Assembly (NCBI RefSeq): GCF_000019845.1
Contig: NC_010581.1
Location: 3,479,501-3,543,500, forward strand
Length of the DNA stretch: 64,000 nt
Reading direction: 5' to 3'
DNA from: Beijerinckia indica subsp. indica ATCC 9039
Lineage (GTDB): Bacteria > Pseudomonadota > Alphaproteobacteria > Rhizobiales > Beijerinckiaceae
The notes below the pieces were generated by a model. The model was given only the letters and a program-made list of their open reading frames with translations, had not been told where the DNA came from and ran no database searches. Shown here piece after piece: positions 17,042 through 25,285 of this stretch. How positions within the stretch are numbered: position 1 is the stretch's first letter; every line of letters starts with the position of its first letter. Both the position numbers and the translations under genes were made by a program.

Positions 17042-19246
17042 ATGGCCGAGAATCTTAATTCACTCCTGCACTCACACCCTTCTCGATTCGGCGTGGGGCC
17101 TCAACAGCAAATCTTGCTGCAAGCAATGACTCCCCCCATCCAGATCCGTCGCGGTCGTAAACATCATGCAAAAGGTGTCGAATACGCTCGCGAAAACCGA
17201 TGGAGACAAGCCCTCCATGAATTCGAAGAGGCAGCGCGCCGAGCACCACATGAACCGAATTTTCATTATTCGCACGGGGTCGCATTATGTCACTTCAACC
17301 GGTTTGCCGAAGCCATCAAAGCCTTTGAGCGTGAGCTTGCAGTCATACCTGAGCATGGATCAGCGCTGACTGAATTGGGTGCCTGTTTTGCACGAATAGG
17401 TCGCACCCGGGAAGGCATTTCCTATCTACGGAAAGGCCTCAAACTGATGCCTTATCTGCCACAGGCTCAATTTAATCTCGGACTCGCTCTGCTGACCGAA
17501 AGCCGCCGCCAAGAGGCGATCGAGGCATGTGACCGGGCGATCGAACTTGATGCGAACTATGCGGATGTCTATCGGCTGCGCGGCCTAGCCTATGCGATGA
17601 GTGATGAGGACGAGAAGTCCTTTCATGACCTGCGTATAGCGGCCGTTCTCGACAACAAAAATTACGACATTCTAGTAAAACTCGGCACGCAGAATAGCGA
17701 AAAATCGAATCTGCCACAAGCGAGTCGCCTCCTTGAAGTGGCAGCGAAAGTCGCTCCGAAAATGGCTCTGGCGCAATATGCCTGGGGCCACTTTCTCATC
17801 GGTCATCGTATGTACGAACTTGGATTAAGTTTCGTCGACCGTGCTATCGAATTAGATCCGTTGCAATGGGCACCGTATCTTGCACGCGCCTTGGGCTTTC
17901 TGGGGCAAGGCCGTATCGAAGAGGCAATGGGATGCTATCGCCGAGCAAGCGAGATAGCACCCGACAATATAGACGTTGCAGGTGCGCCACTTTTTACTTT
18001 GCAGCATAAGCCGGGGGTTACAGAGGCGGATTTGTTGCAGGCCCATAAAAAATGGGGAAAACTGGCTCAGCCTCACGCGTCGAAAGATAGACTGTCTTTT
18101 ACGAACAATCCCGACCCACAACGGAAACCACGGATAGGGCTGGTGTCAGGCGACATGCATCGCCATGCCGTGGCCTTCTTGACCCTACGGGCATTCGAGC
18201 AACTCGCGACGCTAGGCTATGAGATTTTTTGTTATAAGACGGACCCAAAGCGCCGTGACGACGATTTCAGCGAGCGATATAAAGCCTTTGCGAAATCCTG
18301 GCATGATATATCCGAGCTCAATGATACCGAACTTGCCGAGTTGATTGCCGAGCAAGAAATCGACATACTTTTCGACCTCGCTGGGCACACAAGCGGAAAC
18401 CGCCTCTCCTTATTCGCCATGCGTGCGGCGCCCATCCAGTTGACCTGGGCCGGCTATGTCGGCACGGTTGGGCTCGATACTTACGATGGCATTATTGCCG
18501 ACCCGGTTGAAATTCCGCTTGAGCATGATTCGTTCTATCTGGAACCGGTCATCCGTTTACCTGATTGCTATGTTTGCTATCATCCACCGACTCAAGAGGT
18601 TGATGTCGGTCCGCTCCCCTATACTAAGACAGGAACTTTCACGTTCAGCTGTTTCAACCGCCCCGCGAAACTCAATAGTGAAGTGGCTCGGGCTTGGTCC
18701 AAGATCCTGGAACAAGTGCCAAACGCACGTATTCTGATGGTCTATGGCGGTTTGGGCGAGGCGAGCACACAGGAAGCCATCTATAAAGTCCTTGAAAGCG
18801 GGGGGCTTGCACGTGAACGCGTGGAACTTGTTGGCGAAACCAATCAATTGAAACTTCTTGAGGCTTATGCCGAGAGAGTTGATCTCGCGCTTGATCCCTT
18901 CCCCTATTCAGGAGGGGTCACGACACTCGAAGCCATGTGGATGGGTGTCCCGACGATTACATGCGTCGGCGATACTTTTGCTGGACGTCATTCCGCGTCA
19001 CATCTGACCGCGGCAGGGCTTGCGGATTTCTGCACCCCTACCGTGGAAGCCTATATTAATTTGGCCGTGGAATGGACCAAACGGCCACACGAACTGGCCG
19101 CCTTGCGCGCCAGCCTGCGCGATAAAGTCGCTGCATCGCCCTTAAATAATCATGTTCTCTTTGGTCATCATCTTGATGAAGCATTAACACAACTATGGAG
19201 AGAATGGTGCATGGTGCGCATTGCGAAATCAGATCTTGAAATCTGA
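17042..19246 (+). CDS. TPR-repeat GT41 glycosyltransferase (O-GlcNAc-transferase / SPINDLY-like)
   Basis: This is a 734-aa cytoplasmic protein. About residues 40-330 are tetratricopeptide repeats (for example FNLGLALLTESRRQEAIEAC and ELDANYADVYRLRGLAYA). About 360-734 form a GT41 catalytic domain with all main OGT blocks: RIGLVSGDMHRHAV, DLAGHTSGNRLSLFAMRAAP, TWAGYVGT, FNRPAKLN, DPFPYSGGVTTLEAMWMGVP and GRHSASHLTAAGL. GT41 enzymes use UDP-GlcNAc or UDP-hexoses to modify Ser/Thr, or Asn in the HMW1C branch. The neighbouring TpsA adhesin is rich in Asn, Ser and Thr, so it is the obvious candidate substrate. This is an inference by analogy with HMW1A/B/C of Haemophilus. A strong hairpin covers the stop codon. 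Confidence 0.88.
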   Translation: MAENLNSLLHSHPSRFGVGPQQQILLQAMTPPIQIRRGRKHHAKGVEYARENRWRQALHEFEEAARRAPHEPNFHYSHGVALCHFNRFAEAIKAFERELAVIPEHGSALTELGACFARIGRTREGISYLRKGLKLMPYLPQAQFNLGLALLTESRRQEAIEACDRAIELDANYADVYRLRGLAYAMSDEDEKSFHDLRIAAVLDNKNYDILVKLGTQNSEKSNLPQASRLLEVAAKVAPKMALAQYAWGHFLIGHRMYELGLSFVDRAIELDPLQWAPYLARALGFLGQGRIEEAMGCYRRASEIAPDNIDVAGAPLFTLQHKPGVTEADLLQAHKKWGKLAQPHASKDRLSFTNNPDPQRKPRIGLVSGDMHRHAVAFLTLRAFEQLATLGYEIFCYKTDPKRRDDDFSERYKAFAKSWHDISELNDTELAELIAEQEIDILFDLAGHTSGNRLSLFAMRAAPIQLTWAGYVGTVGLDTYDGIIADPVEIPLEHDSFYLEPVIRLPDCYVCYHPPTQEVDVGPLPYTKTGTFTFSCFNRPAKLNSEVARAWSKILEQVPNARILMVYGGLGEASTQEAIYKVLESGGLARERVELVGETNQLKLLEAYAERVDLALDPFPYSGGVTTLEAMWMGVPTITCVGDTFAGRHSASHLTAAGLADFCTPTVEAYINLAVEWTKRPHELAALRASLRDKVAASPLNNHVLFGHHLDEALTQLWREWCMVRIAKSDLEI

Positions 19247-19256
19247 TTTCGCAATG
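19219..19256 (+). terminator. 16-bp perfect hairpin overlapping the GT41 stop codon
   Basis: CATTGCGAAATCAGAT (19219-19234) and ATCTGATTTCGCAATG (19241-19256) pair perfectly around CTTGAA. The TGA stop (19244-19246) lies inside the right arm. No clear T-run follows, so this may be a terminator or an mRNA 3'-end stabiliser. Confidence 0.6.
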
Positions 19257-19916
19257 GCCGGACCGTAAAATAATCGCGGCGTAAACGTCATTATAAAGCG
19301 CCGAAAATTAGTACAAAATGTGGCAACAGGCTGGCAAAAGCGATTGACTTTGTCACTTTCAATGATACATATAGATACAGCTTAACTTGATATAGGGCAT
19401 CCGCTATCCAATTTCGGCATTGACGTGTTCTCTCAGAGCATAGCCCGATCAAAGATGACATTCTTTGATCGAAAAGAAGATGCTTAAACTTATGAACCTG
19501 AAGCAATTTCAGCCGATCGAATGATTTCATTCAATCGGAAAATATTACAGATTCAAGGCGCTTTCATCGCTCCCAAAAAATTTCTGATTGATGACTACTC
19601 CTGAATACAGAACGAGAGTCATGAGCTGGAACGACATCTCGCTCGGTCGCTTGTTTTCAAGGTGACACATACGGGTAACACTCCTTTTTATATCGGTATG
19701 TTAGCGATAAAAATCGCCCTCCCCATTGCACGAATGGACCGAAGACGATTCCAGTTGAGCCATTGTTTAAAGCGTTCGGCCAGCGAGCAAAGTATTCGCC
19801 GTTTCACCCGAAATCCGCCGCCCATAAATAGAGAAATTTCGTGGTGAATTTTCCAACTTGCGGCTTGCGGGCGGCGGGCTGCGATCATTAATCCAAGTAT
19901 TCGTAAAGGAAGGACT
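19257..19916. other. Long intergenic region with two hairpins before the ModA-like gene
   Basis: No gene can be supported. Two palindromes stand out: CGATCAAAGA (19446-19455) with TCTTTGATCG (19462-19471), and CCGATCGAAT (19513-19522) with ATTCAATCGG (19529-19538, one mismatch). They look like dispersed intergenic motifs. A ribosome-binding site (AAAGGAAGG) precedes the next gene at 19917. Confidence 0.4.
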
Positions 19917-20861
19917 ATGTTCAATAGAAACATGAAGCATTTGGTGCCTGCCGCCGCTTCGGCGGCCATGTTACTATCTGCCGGGGTCGAAGCGAATGCG
20001 ACGACAACGATCAATCTCGCTGTAGCTTCGAATTTCTACGGGACGACCAGCGGCTTCCCAACAACGAGCCCAATCGGCAATATTATTTCCGCCTTTGTTC
20101 TCGCCAATCCTTCCTATAGCGTTGTCGTGGTTCAGAACGGATCTTCTGCTTCGCTCGAGACCCAAATCACGAGCAGCGGCAATAGCCTGAACGTCGATCT
20201 CTTTCTATCGGCCGATACAACAAGACCATTCGATCTCTACAATAACTACAATGCCGATGTCGAAGGTATCCCATTTACTTACGCCATCGGCACTCTCGCA
20301 TTCTGGAGCAATACCAGTACCGTTAATGCCGCGAATGGCTATTCCACAGGCGGCTTCACCAGCGTAGCAGTCGCCGACCCGACAAAAGCGCCCTATGGCG
20401 AAGCGACGTTGGAATATCTGGAGAATCAATTCGGCTCAACGACATTTCCTGCGACCTTCGTCACCTATACGAATATTGATGCGGTTTACAGCGCGGTCAG
20501 CACGGGGGCAAAGCCCGTCGGGTTTATCGCCGCATCAGCGATTTGCACCGGAACGACCGCTGGATCCGTTGGATATTTTCCAAATGGCGCGCCGAAGACC
20601 GGGCAATCGGCTCGAATATATCCGGCCATCGAGTTTTCGGCTGGTTATAATGGCACATCTTCAAGTCAGGGCAGCGTCAAGACTAACTACACCGCGATCC
20701 TTCAGTCCGCCATCAGGGTAAACCGATCTTCTACTGGGGGAGGTAGTGCTCCTACATACCGAGATCCAGGAACGGAGGCCGCGCTAAATACCTTCGTCAG
20801 TTATCTAACATCCACATCCGTCGCGGGTACTCTAGCAAAATACTGTTATACGGCACCCTAA
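19917..20861 (+). CDS. ModA-like periplasmic or secreted substrate-binding protein
   Basis: This is a 314-aa exported protein with a signal peptide (MFNRNMKHLVPAAASAAMLL, cleavage near EANA). The body has the ModA fold markers INLAVASNFYG, VVQNGSSASLETQI, DLFLSADTTRP, DPTKAPYGEATLEYLE and PVGFIAASAI. ModA proteins bind molybdate or tungstate for an ABC transporter. No modB or modC is adjacent. Ser/Thr/Asn content is high and the start of the mature protein is divergent, so the ligand may differ. The next gene is a type II secretion secretin, so extracellular export is possible. The ribosome-binding site AAAGGAAGG supports the start. Confidence 0.75.
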   Translation: MFNRNMKHLVPAAASAAMLLSAGVEANATTTINLAVASNFYGTTSGFPTTSPIGNIISAFVLANPSYSVVVVQNGSSASLETQITSSGNSLNVDLFLSADTTRPFDLYNNYNADVEGIPFTYAIGTLAFWSNTSTVNAANGYSTGGFTSVAVADPTKAPYGEATLEYLENQFGSTTFPATFVTYTNIDAVYSAVSTGAKPVGFIAASAICTGTTAGSVGYFPNGAPKTGQSARIYPAIEFSAGYNGTSSSQGSVKTNYTAILQSAIRVNRSSTGGGSAPTYRDPGTEAALNTFVSYLTSTSVAGTLAKYCYTAP

Positions 20862-20872
20862 AGAATATTGCG

Positions 20873-20900
20873 GGGCTGCATCGTTCGCGGTGCAGCCCTT
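20873..20900 (+). terminator. Terminator hairpin after the ModA-like gene
   Basis: GGGCTGCA (20873-20880) and TGCAGCCC (20891-20898) pair around a 10-base loop, with TTT following. It lies 12 bases after the stop codon. Confidence 0.65.
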
Positions 20901-20915
20901 TCGCGCATCTCATCA

Positions 20916-20960
20916 TGTCTACGCTGCCACTCATGCCTGTGTGACAGCGTAGACATTTTT
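20916..20960 (+). terminator. Second rho-independent terminator
   Basis: TGTCTACGCTG (20916-20926) and CAGCGTAGACA (20945-20955) are perfect 11-bp arms followed by TTTTT. Two hairpins in tandem insulate the secretin gene from the upstream transcript. Confidence 0.7.
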
Positions 20961-21145
20961 GCGTTCAACTCAACAATATGAAATGATCTCGAGCTCGGGA
21001 AATGAACGGGCGATTGTCGTGTCCTTTGAGCATGAGTAAACGCGCGCTGCTCGGCGCCGACTTCGAAATTTAATCAAGAATCCACGATGCACCTTGCTTT
21101 GCCGCTCACATTGTGGACTTTTGCGACCGAGGATGACTTCATCGG

Positions 21146-23557
21146 GTGAACCAAGTGAACGGACATTTCCTGACGCGCTATCCGCGTCAGTCTCTGTCTT
21201 CCCTCTTAGACGGACCGGGCAGTGCTCGCCAAGGAACTGGCGCAGCACAGGCGGTTCTTGCATGGCTATCTCGGCGATCGACGCTGATGACCCTGTTGTT
21301 TGCTCTTTCGACGATTCTTGCAGGCTGTAATGGAATTACTGGACCGGAAGTGGCTAGTCAGGTCAAACCGATGAATGGCTTTGGCGGGCAGGATCTGGCT
21401 GCGCGTTCCAGCACGAATGGAAACGATACCTTTGGCGCTTCGCCGCTCCCCGCGGCTCCGGGACCCATCATTTCTCGCGGAGGAATCGCTGGCGCTGCCC
21501 AAGCCAATGCGAGCGATTTCGCGGAAAACGGCGCGAGCGCGGTTACGGGTAATGTCACGCTGACGCCTGTGGAGAGCGCGGGCGATTATCAGTTGAATTT
21601 CGAAAATGCCGAGGCCACAGCCGTCATCAAGACCGTGCTGGGCGATGTCCTGCAGGTCAATTATGTCATCGATCCGCGCGTGAATGGGCAGATCAGCTTG
21701 ACCTCATCCCGGCCGGTTCCACGCAAATCCCTGATTAGACTGTTGGAATCGGCCTTGAGCGGGATCAATGCCGTCATCCTCAAGCAAAACGGCCTTTACC
21801 GGGTCGTGCCGGCCGGCGACGCCACCACGATTCAGAATGTCCACTACCATGAAGCGGGCGAAGGCTTTGGCGTGACGGTCATCGGCATGAAGAATGTCCC
21901 CGTCGCGCTGGCCGGACGCGTTCTCGAAGGATTGGGGAGCCGTGGCGGCTCGGTCCGGATGGAGGCCGATTCCAATCTTCTGATCTTTCAGGGAACGGCC
22001 TCAGAGCGGCAGGCCGCGCTCGATGCGGCCTCCATGGTCGATGTCGATTGGCTCAAAACTCGATCCGTCGCCATTCTGCCTCTCACCAATTCGGCGCCGG
22101 ACACGGTCATTGCCGAAGTCCATCGTATCCTTGGCACTGGCGAAGGCGGTTTGAGCAAGGATATTGTCCAGATGCAGCCGATCAACCGGCTGAACGCGGT
22201 GCTGGCCGTTTCGCGAAACCATGCCGCCATCGATAAAGTGACACGGTGGGTTTCCAAGCTGGACAAGGCGGATTACGCCGCCCTCGGCGTCAACGTGTAC
22301 AAGCTGCAATATGCCAATGCCAAAAACGTCGCGGCCATGCTGAACCAGATCTATGGCGGCAGCGGCGGCCAAACCGGCCAGGATCAGGATAAGAATGTGC
22401 TTCAGCCGGGTGACTCATCCAGCTCAAGTATGCAGGCAGGCTTCAGCAAGAGCGGGAGTGGTTCCAGCCAGGAACCAAGCAGTCAATCAAGCAATCAAAG
22501 TGGAAGCGGCCGAGTCACAGCAGGATCCCTGTTCGCGAACGCAGGATTGAGATCCAGCTCGGCCAACTCGAATCCTTACGGAAGCCTCAGCCCTGCAACA
22601 GCTGCGCAGACCTCTGGCACACGCACTGATAATACGAGTTCGCAAGCGCCCGATGACCGTCAAAGCAAGGTTATACGCATTACGCCCGATATCTCGACTA
22701 ATTCGCTGCTGATCCACGCTAATCGGCTCGATTATCGATTGATAGAACGCACCATTCACGCCATGGACCGGCCACCGGTCCAGGTCGAGATCGAAGTGAC
22801 CGTCGCCGAAGTCACCCTGACGGATGCGCTCAATTACGGCGTACAAGCCTATCTCAACAGTTCCGCCGGCTCGTTGCAGATGCTTGGAAGCGCCGGTATT
22901 TCCAATGCCAGCATTCCCCTGGTCACGCCCCATCCGGCGGTGAACCTGATGATCGGTCAGATCGCCAATCCGCGTGTGGTGATCAATGCTTTGTCGAATA
23001 TCACGGATGTCAAGGTTCTCTCGACACCTTCGCTCGTCGTGCTCGACCGGCAGCCCGCCGTGCTCCAGGTCGGTAATCAGGTGCCCATCCTCAGTCAGCA
23101 GGCGACCTCGACACAAACGGCGAACCCGGCGATCGTCAACAGCGTCAATTACAAGGATACCGGCATTATCCTGAATGTGCTGCCGCGTGTGAATGCCAAT
23201 GGCGTGGTGGCGCTGGATATCGAGCAGCAAATCAGCGCGGTGACAAACCCCGACCCGACGAATTTGACACCGACGATTTCGCAACGGCGGGTTCGCAGCA
23301 CCATTGCCATTCCCAATGGTCAGACGGTTCTGCTCGCCGGGCTGATCCAGGAAACAACCAATGGAACCCGGTCCGGCCTCCCCATCATCAGCAAGATCCG
23401 TTTCCTGAACGATCTCGTCACCAATCATAATTCATCTGACAGCCGCACCGAATTGATCATGTTCATCAAGCCTCAGATCCTCCGCAATGGTTTCGACTCG
23501 CAGCAGGTTTCCGAGGAATTTCGTGAGCGCTTGCAGATGATGCGCAGTCACCCGTGA
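21146..23557 (+). CDS. gspD: Type II secretion secretin GspD (lipoprotein form)
   Basis: This is the outer-membrane channel of a type II secretion system, up to 803 aa. A lipoprotein signal (LFALSTILAGC, lipid-modified Cys near residue 61 from the GTG start) is followed by a low-complexity linker and N0/N1/N2 domains (FENAEATAVIKTVLGDVLQV and following). A Ser/Gly/Gln-rich insertion lies at about 415-505, then N3 and the secretin core (VEIEVTVAEVTLTDALNYGV, STPSLVVLDRQPAVLQVGNQ, VPILSQQ, TVLLAGLIQE). The start is uncertain: GTG 21146 or ATG 21287, the latter giving a compact lipoprotein signal. No other gsp gene is present in the window, and transposase debris follows, so the rest of the system must be elsewhere or lost. 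Confidence 0.9.
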   Translation: MNQVNGHFLTRYPRQSLSSLLDGPGSARQGTGAAQAVLAWLSRRSTLMTLLFALSTILAGCNGITGPEVASQVKPMNGFGGQDLAARSSTNGNDTFGASPLPAAPGPIISRGGIAGAAQANASDFAENGASAVTGNVTLTPVESAGDYQLNFENAEATAVIKTVLGDVLQVNYVIDPRVNGQISLTSSRPVPRKSLIRLLESALSGINAVILKQNGLYRVVPAGDATTIQNVHYHEAGEGFGVTVIGMKNVPVALAGRVLEGLGSRGGSVRMEADSNLLIFQGTASERQAALDAASMVDVDWLKTRSVAILPLTNSAPDTVIAEVHRILGTGEGGLSKDIVQMQPINRLNAVLAVSRNHAAIDKVTRWVSKLDKADYAALGVNVYKLQYANAKNVAAMLNQIYGGSGGQTGQDQDKNVLQPGDSSSSSMQAGFSKSGSGSSQEPSSQSSNQSGSGRVTAGSLFANAGLRSSSANSNPYGSLSPATAAQTSGTRTDNTSSQAPDDRQSKVIRITPDISTNSLLIHANRLDYRLIERTIHAMDRPPVQVEIEVTVAEVTLTDALNYGVQAYLNSSAGSLQMLGSAGISNASIPLVTPHPAVNLMIGQIANPRVVINALSNITDVKVLSTPSLVVLDRQPAVLQVGNQVPILSQQATSTQTANPAIVNSVNYKDTGIILNVLPRVNANGVVALDIEQQISAVTNPDPTNLTPTISQRRVRSTIAIPNGQTVLLAGLIQETTNGTRSGLPIISKIRFLNDLVTNHNSSDSRTELIMFIKPQILRNGFDSQQVSEEFRERLQMMRSHP

Positions 23558-23689
23558 GGCATGTCAAATCGCTAGGCCGCAGTGGCGATTTAGCTATTCG
23601 AGTCAGGTGGCGATAGCAGCGAGTTTGACGAACCCTCCACTCGCCACTCCATCAGGCTTTGCTTGATGGAGCCTCTGGCTCCTTCCGCC

Positions 23690-23855
23690 CATGAAGTTGG
23701 CGACAGCGATCCTACCGGTGGGATGGTCGGCGTTCTATCCCTTGTCGGCCATGGTGTCGCCAGCTTCGATGCCGTCGCTCAGGTTATGGGCAAAGGCGAT
23801 GTCGTTGCGCTGGCCAGGAAAGCTGATCAGGCGAACTGGCGGGCCAGGGGTCTGG
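23690..23855 (-). pseudogene. IS5-family transposase remnant
   Basis: On the minus strand, bases from about 23850 down to 23730 translate to PPVRLISFPGQRNDIAFA, then HNLSDGIEAGDTMADKG, an in-frame TAG (23735-23737) where Tyr is expected, and NAD. This matches the conserved core of IS5-group DDE transposases (NPVR...LTPGQ.HD...ADKGYDAD). The rest is unrecognisable. It is a short dead fragment, with no terminal repeats visible. Confidence 0.6.
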
Positions 23856-23891
23856 GCCCTGGGCATCCGCCCCCTTTTACAAATTGATGTT

Positions 23892-25112
23892 CTAGCCGGG
23901 GGCAGCACCTTGAGTCTGGACTTGCAATATATAAAGCGATTGGCTTGCAGTCATGAAGAGATGATTTCTCTTTGGCCCTCCAAAGGCTACATTGGCACAA
24001 ACCTCCGGAAGGCGTAGGCGACCTATCAACTTACCAGATGGATTGAAGACTAAAACGCCTGAATAACCGAGCGGTCCGTTTGATGAACACCAAAGATTAC
24101 CAAAAATATCTGCCCGTAATCCGTCCGGTCCGCAATGTACCCCATCAACGACCATGTCCGTGAACAAACGCATATTACGTGGCCGGTCACCTTGCACATC
24201 AAATGCATATATAACGCCTTTGCCACCGGGGCCATTATCGCTTGGTGCTTTTGCAGTGCTTACGACATAAAGTGTCTTGTAATCCGGCGAGAAGCAAAGG
24301 CCATTGGGATCTGGCACTTGGCTCTCCTGAATAACCGCATCGAGATGGCCATCTGGTGAGAGTCGATAGACATTGCTCGGCAATTCCCGCTTTTGTCCTC
24401 CGATCAGATCGCTATTCTCAGCCCCGAGGCGCGGATTGAAAAATCCCTGCGGATTAGCGGGGCCTCTGGCCATGTCTGGGTGACCTTCGGAAAGCGTCAT
24501 GCCATAGGCGGGATCCGTAAACCACAGGCTGCCATCAGGATGAGGGACAATATCATTTGGAGAATTCAAAGATTTGCCTTCAAATTGAGAGGATAGCACA
24601 GTCATGCTGCCATCATGTTCCCATCGCACCAACCGTCGAAAAAAATCCTGAGTGGATATTTGCCGTCCTTGAAAATCAAAAGTATTACCGTTGCTATTAT
24701 GCGAAGGCTGCCGATACGGAATGACCTGATTAGTCTCCCAAATATAACGATATTGTATATCAGCTTGTACATCACTGAAGACGAGATAATGACCTTGGCT
24801 TGACCACGCTGGTCCTTCCAACCAACGACCACCCGTCCAGACGCGGCGGATTGCTGTAATTCCCAAGAGCAGGTCGTTGAAAGATGGATCGAGAACAAGG
24901 ATATCAGGGTCGGGATAGGGAGAAGGAGGTGCGGTTGGTCCCCATTGCCGTGGGGGTTGAGTAATCACGCTTGGAGGTGTTCCGAACTTGGCGTCATTCT
25001 GTGTCTTGCCAAGGCCTGGAAAGGCCATCGCACCCGCCAAGCCAAAAGTTGAACGCATCAGAATACGCCGCGAAATAAAAAGCGCGCGAGATTTTGCATC
25101 AGCATTGTACAT
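23892..25112 (-). CDS. SMP-30/gluconolactonase-like exported protein
   Basis: This is a 406-aa protein with an N-terminal export signal of possible Tat type (SRRILMRSTFGLAGAMAFPG). The mature part is a six-bladed beta-propeller of the SMP-30/gluconolactonase/LRE class: WLEGPAWSSQGHYLVFSDV, SPNDIVPHPDGSLWFTDPAYG, DPNGLCFSPDYKTLYVVST and GPDGLRADIFGNLWCSS. The acidic and Asn residues expected to bind the catalytic metal are in these blocks. The family hydrolyses sugar lactones in the periplasm, and the nearby oxidative sugar genes are consistent with that. GGGGAGGA precedes ATG 25112. It is transcribed alone, convergent to the transposase scar. Confidence 0.82.
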   Translation of the reverse strand: MYNADAKSRALFISRRILMRSTFGLAGAMAFPGLGKTQNDAKFGTPPSVITQPPRQWGPTAPPSPYPDPDILVLDPSFNDLLLGITAIRRVWTGGRWLEGPAWSSQGHYLVFSDVQADIQYRYIWETNQVIPYRQPSHNSNGNTFDFQGRQISTQDFFRRLVRWEHDGSMTVLSSQFEGKSLNSPNDIVPHPDGSLWFTDPAYGMTLSEGHPDMARGPANPQGFFNPRLGAENSDLIGGQKRELPSNVYRLSPDGHLDAVIQESQVPDPNGLCFSPDYKTLYVVSTAKAPSDNGPGGKGVIYAFDVQGDRPRNMRLFTDMVVDGVHCGPDGLRADIFGNLWCSSNGPLGYSGVLVFNPSGKLIGRLRLPEVCANVAFGGPKRNHLFMTASQSLYILQVQTQGAAPG

Positions 25113-25285
25113 ATAAGAACTATCCTCCCCAATACTGACTACTCAGTCAGCGCCCGCTTTTACCTTTTGTGGTTTTGTAAAAGCATAGAATACTGGATGA
25201 AAGCGGTACATCAACATACAAGTAACATAAAAACTTGGCGACGATACATCACCCTTGTTGAAGGCAAAGCCTTGCCTTGAAAGCT

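Noticed and set aside
23663..24017. Two plus-strand frames between gspD and the lactonase gene
   Set aside because: The better explanation is the minus-strand IS5 transposase fragment, which has recognisable conserved residues.
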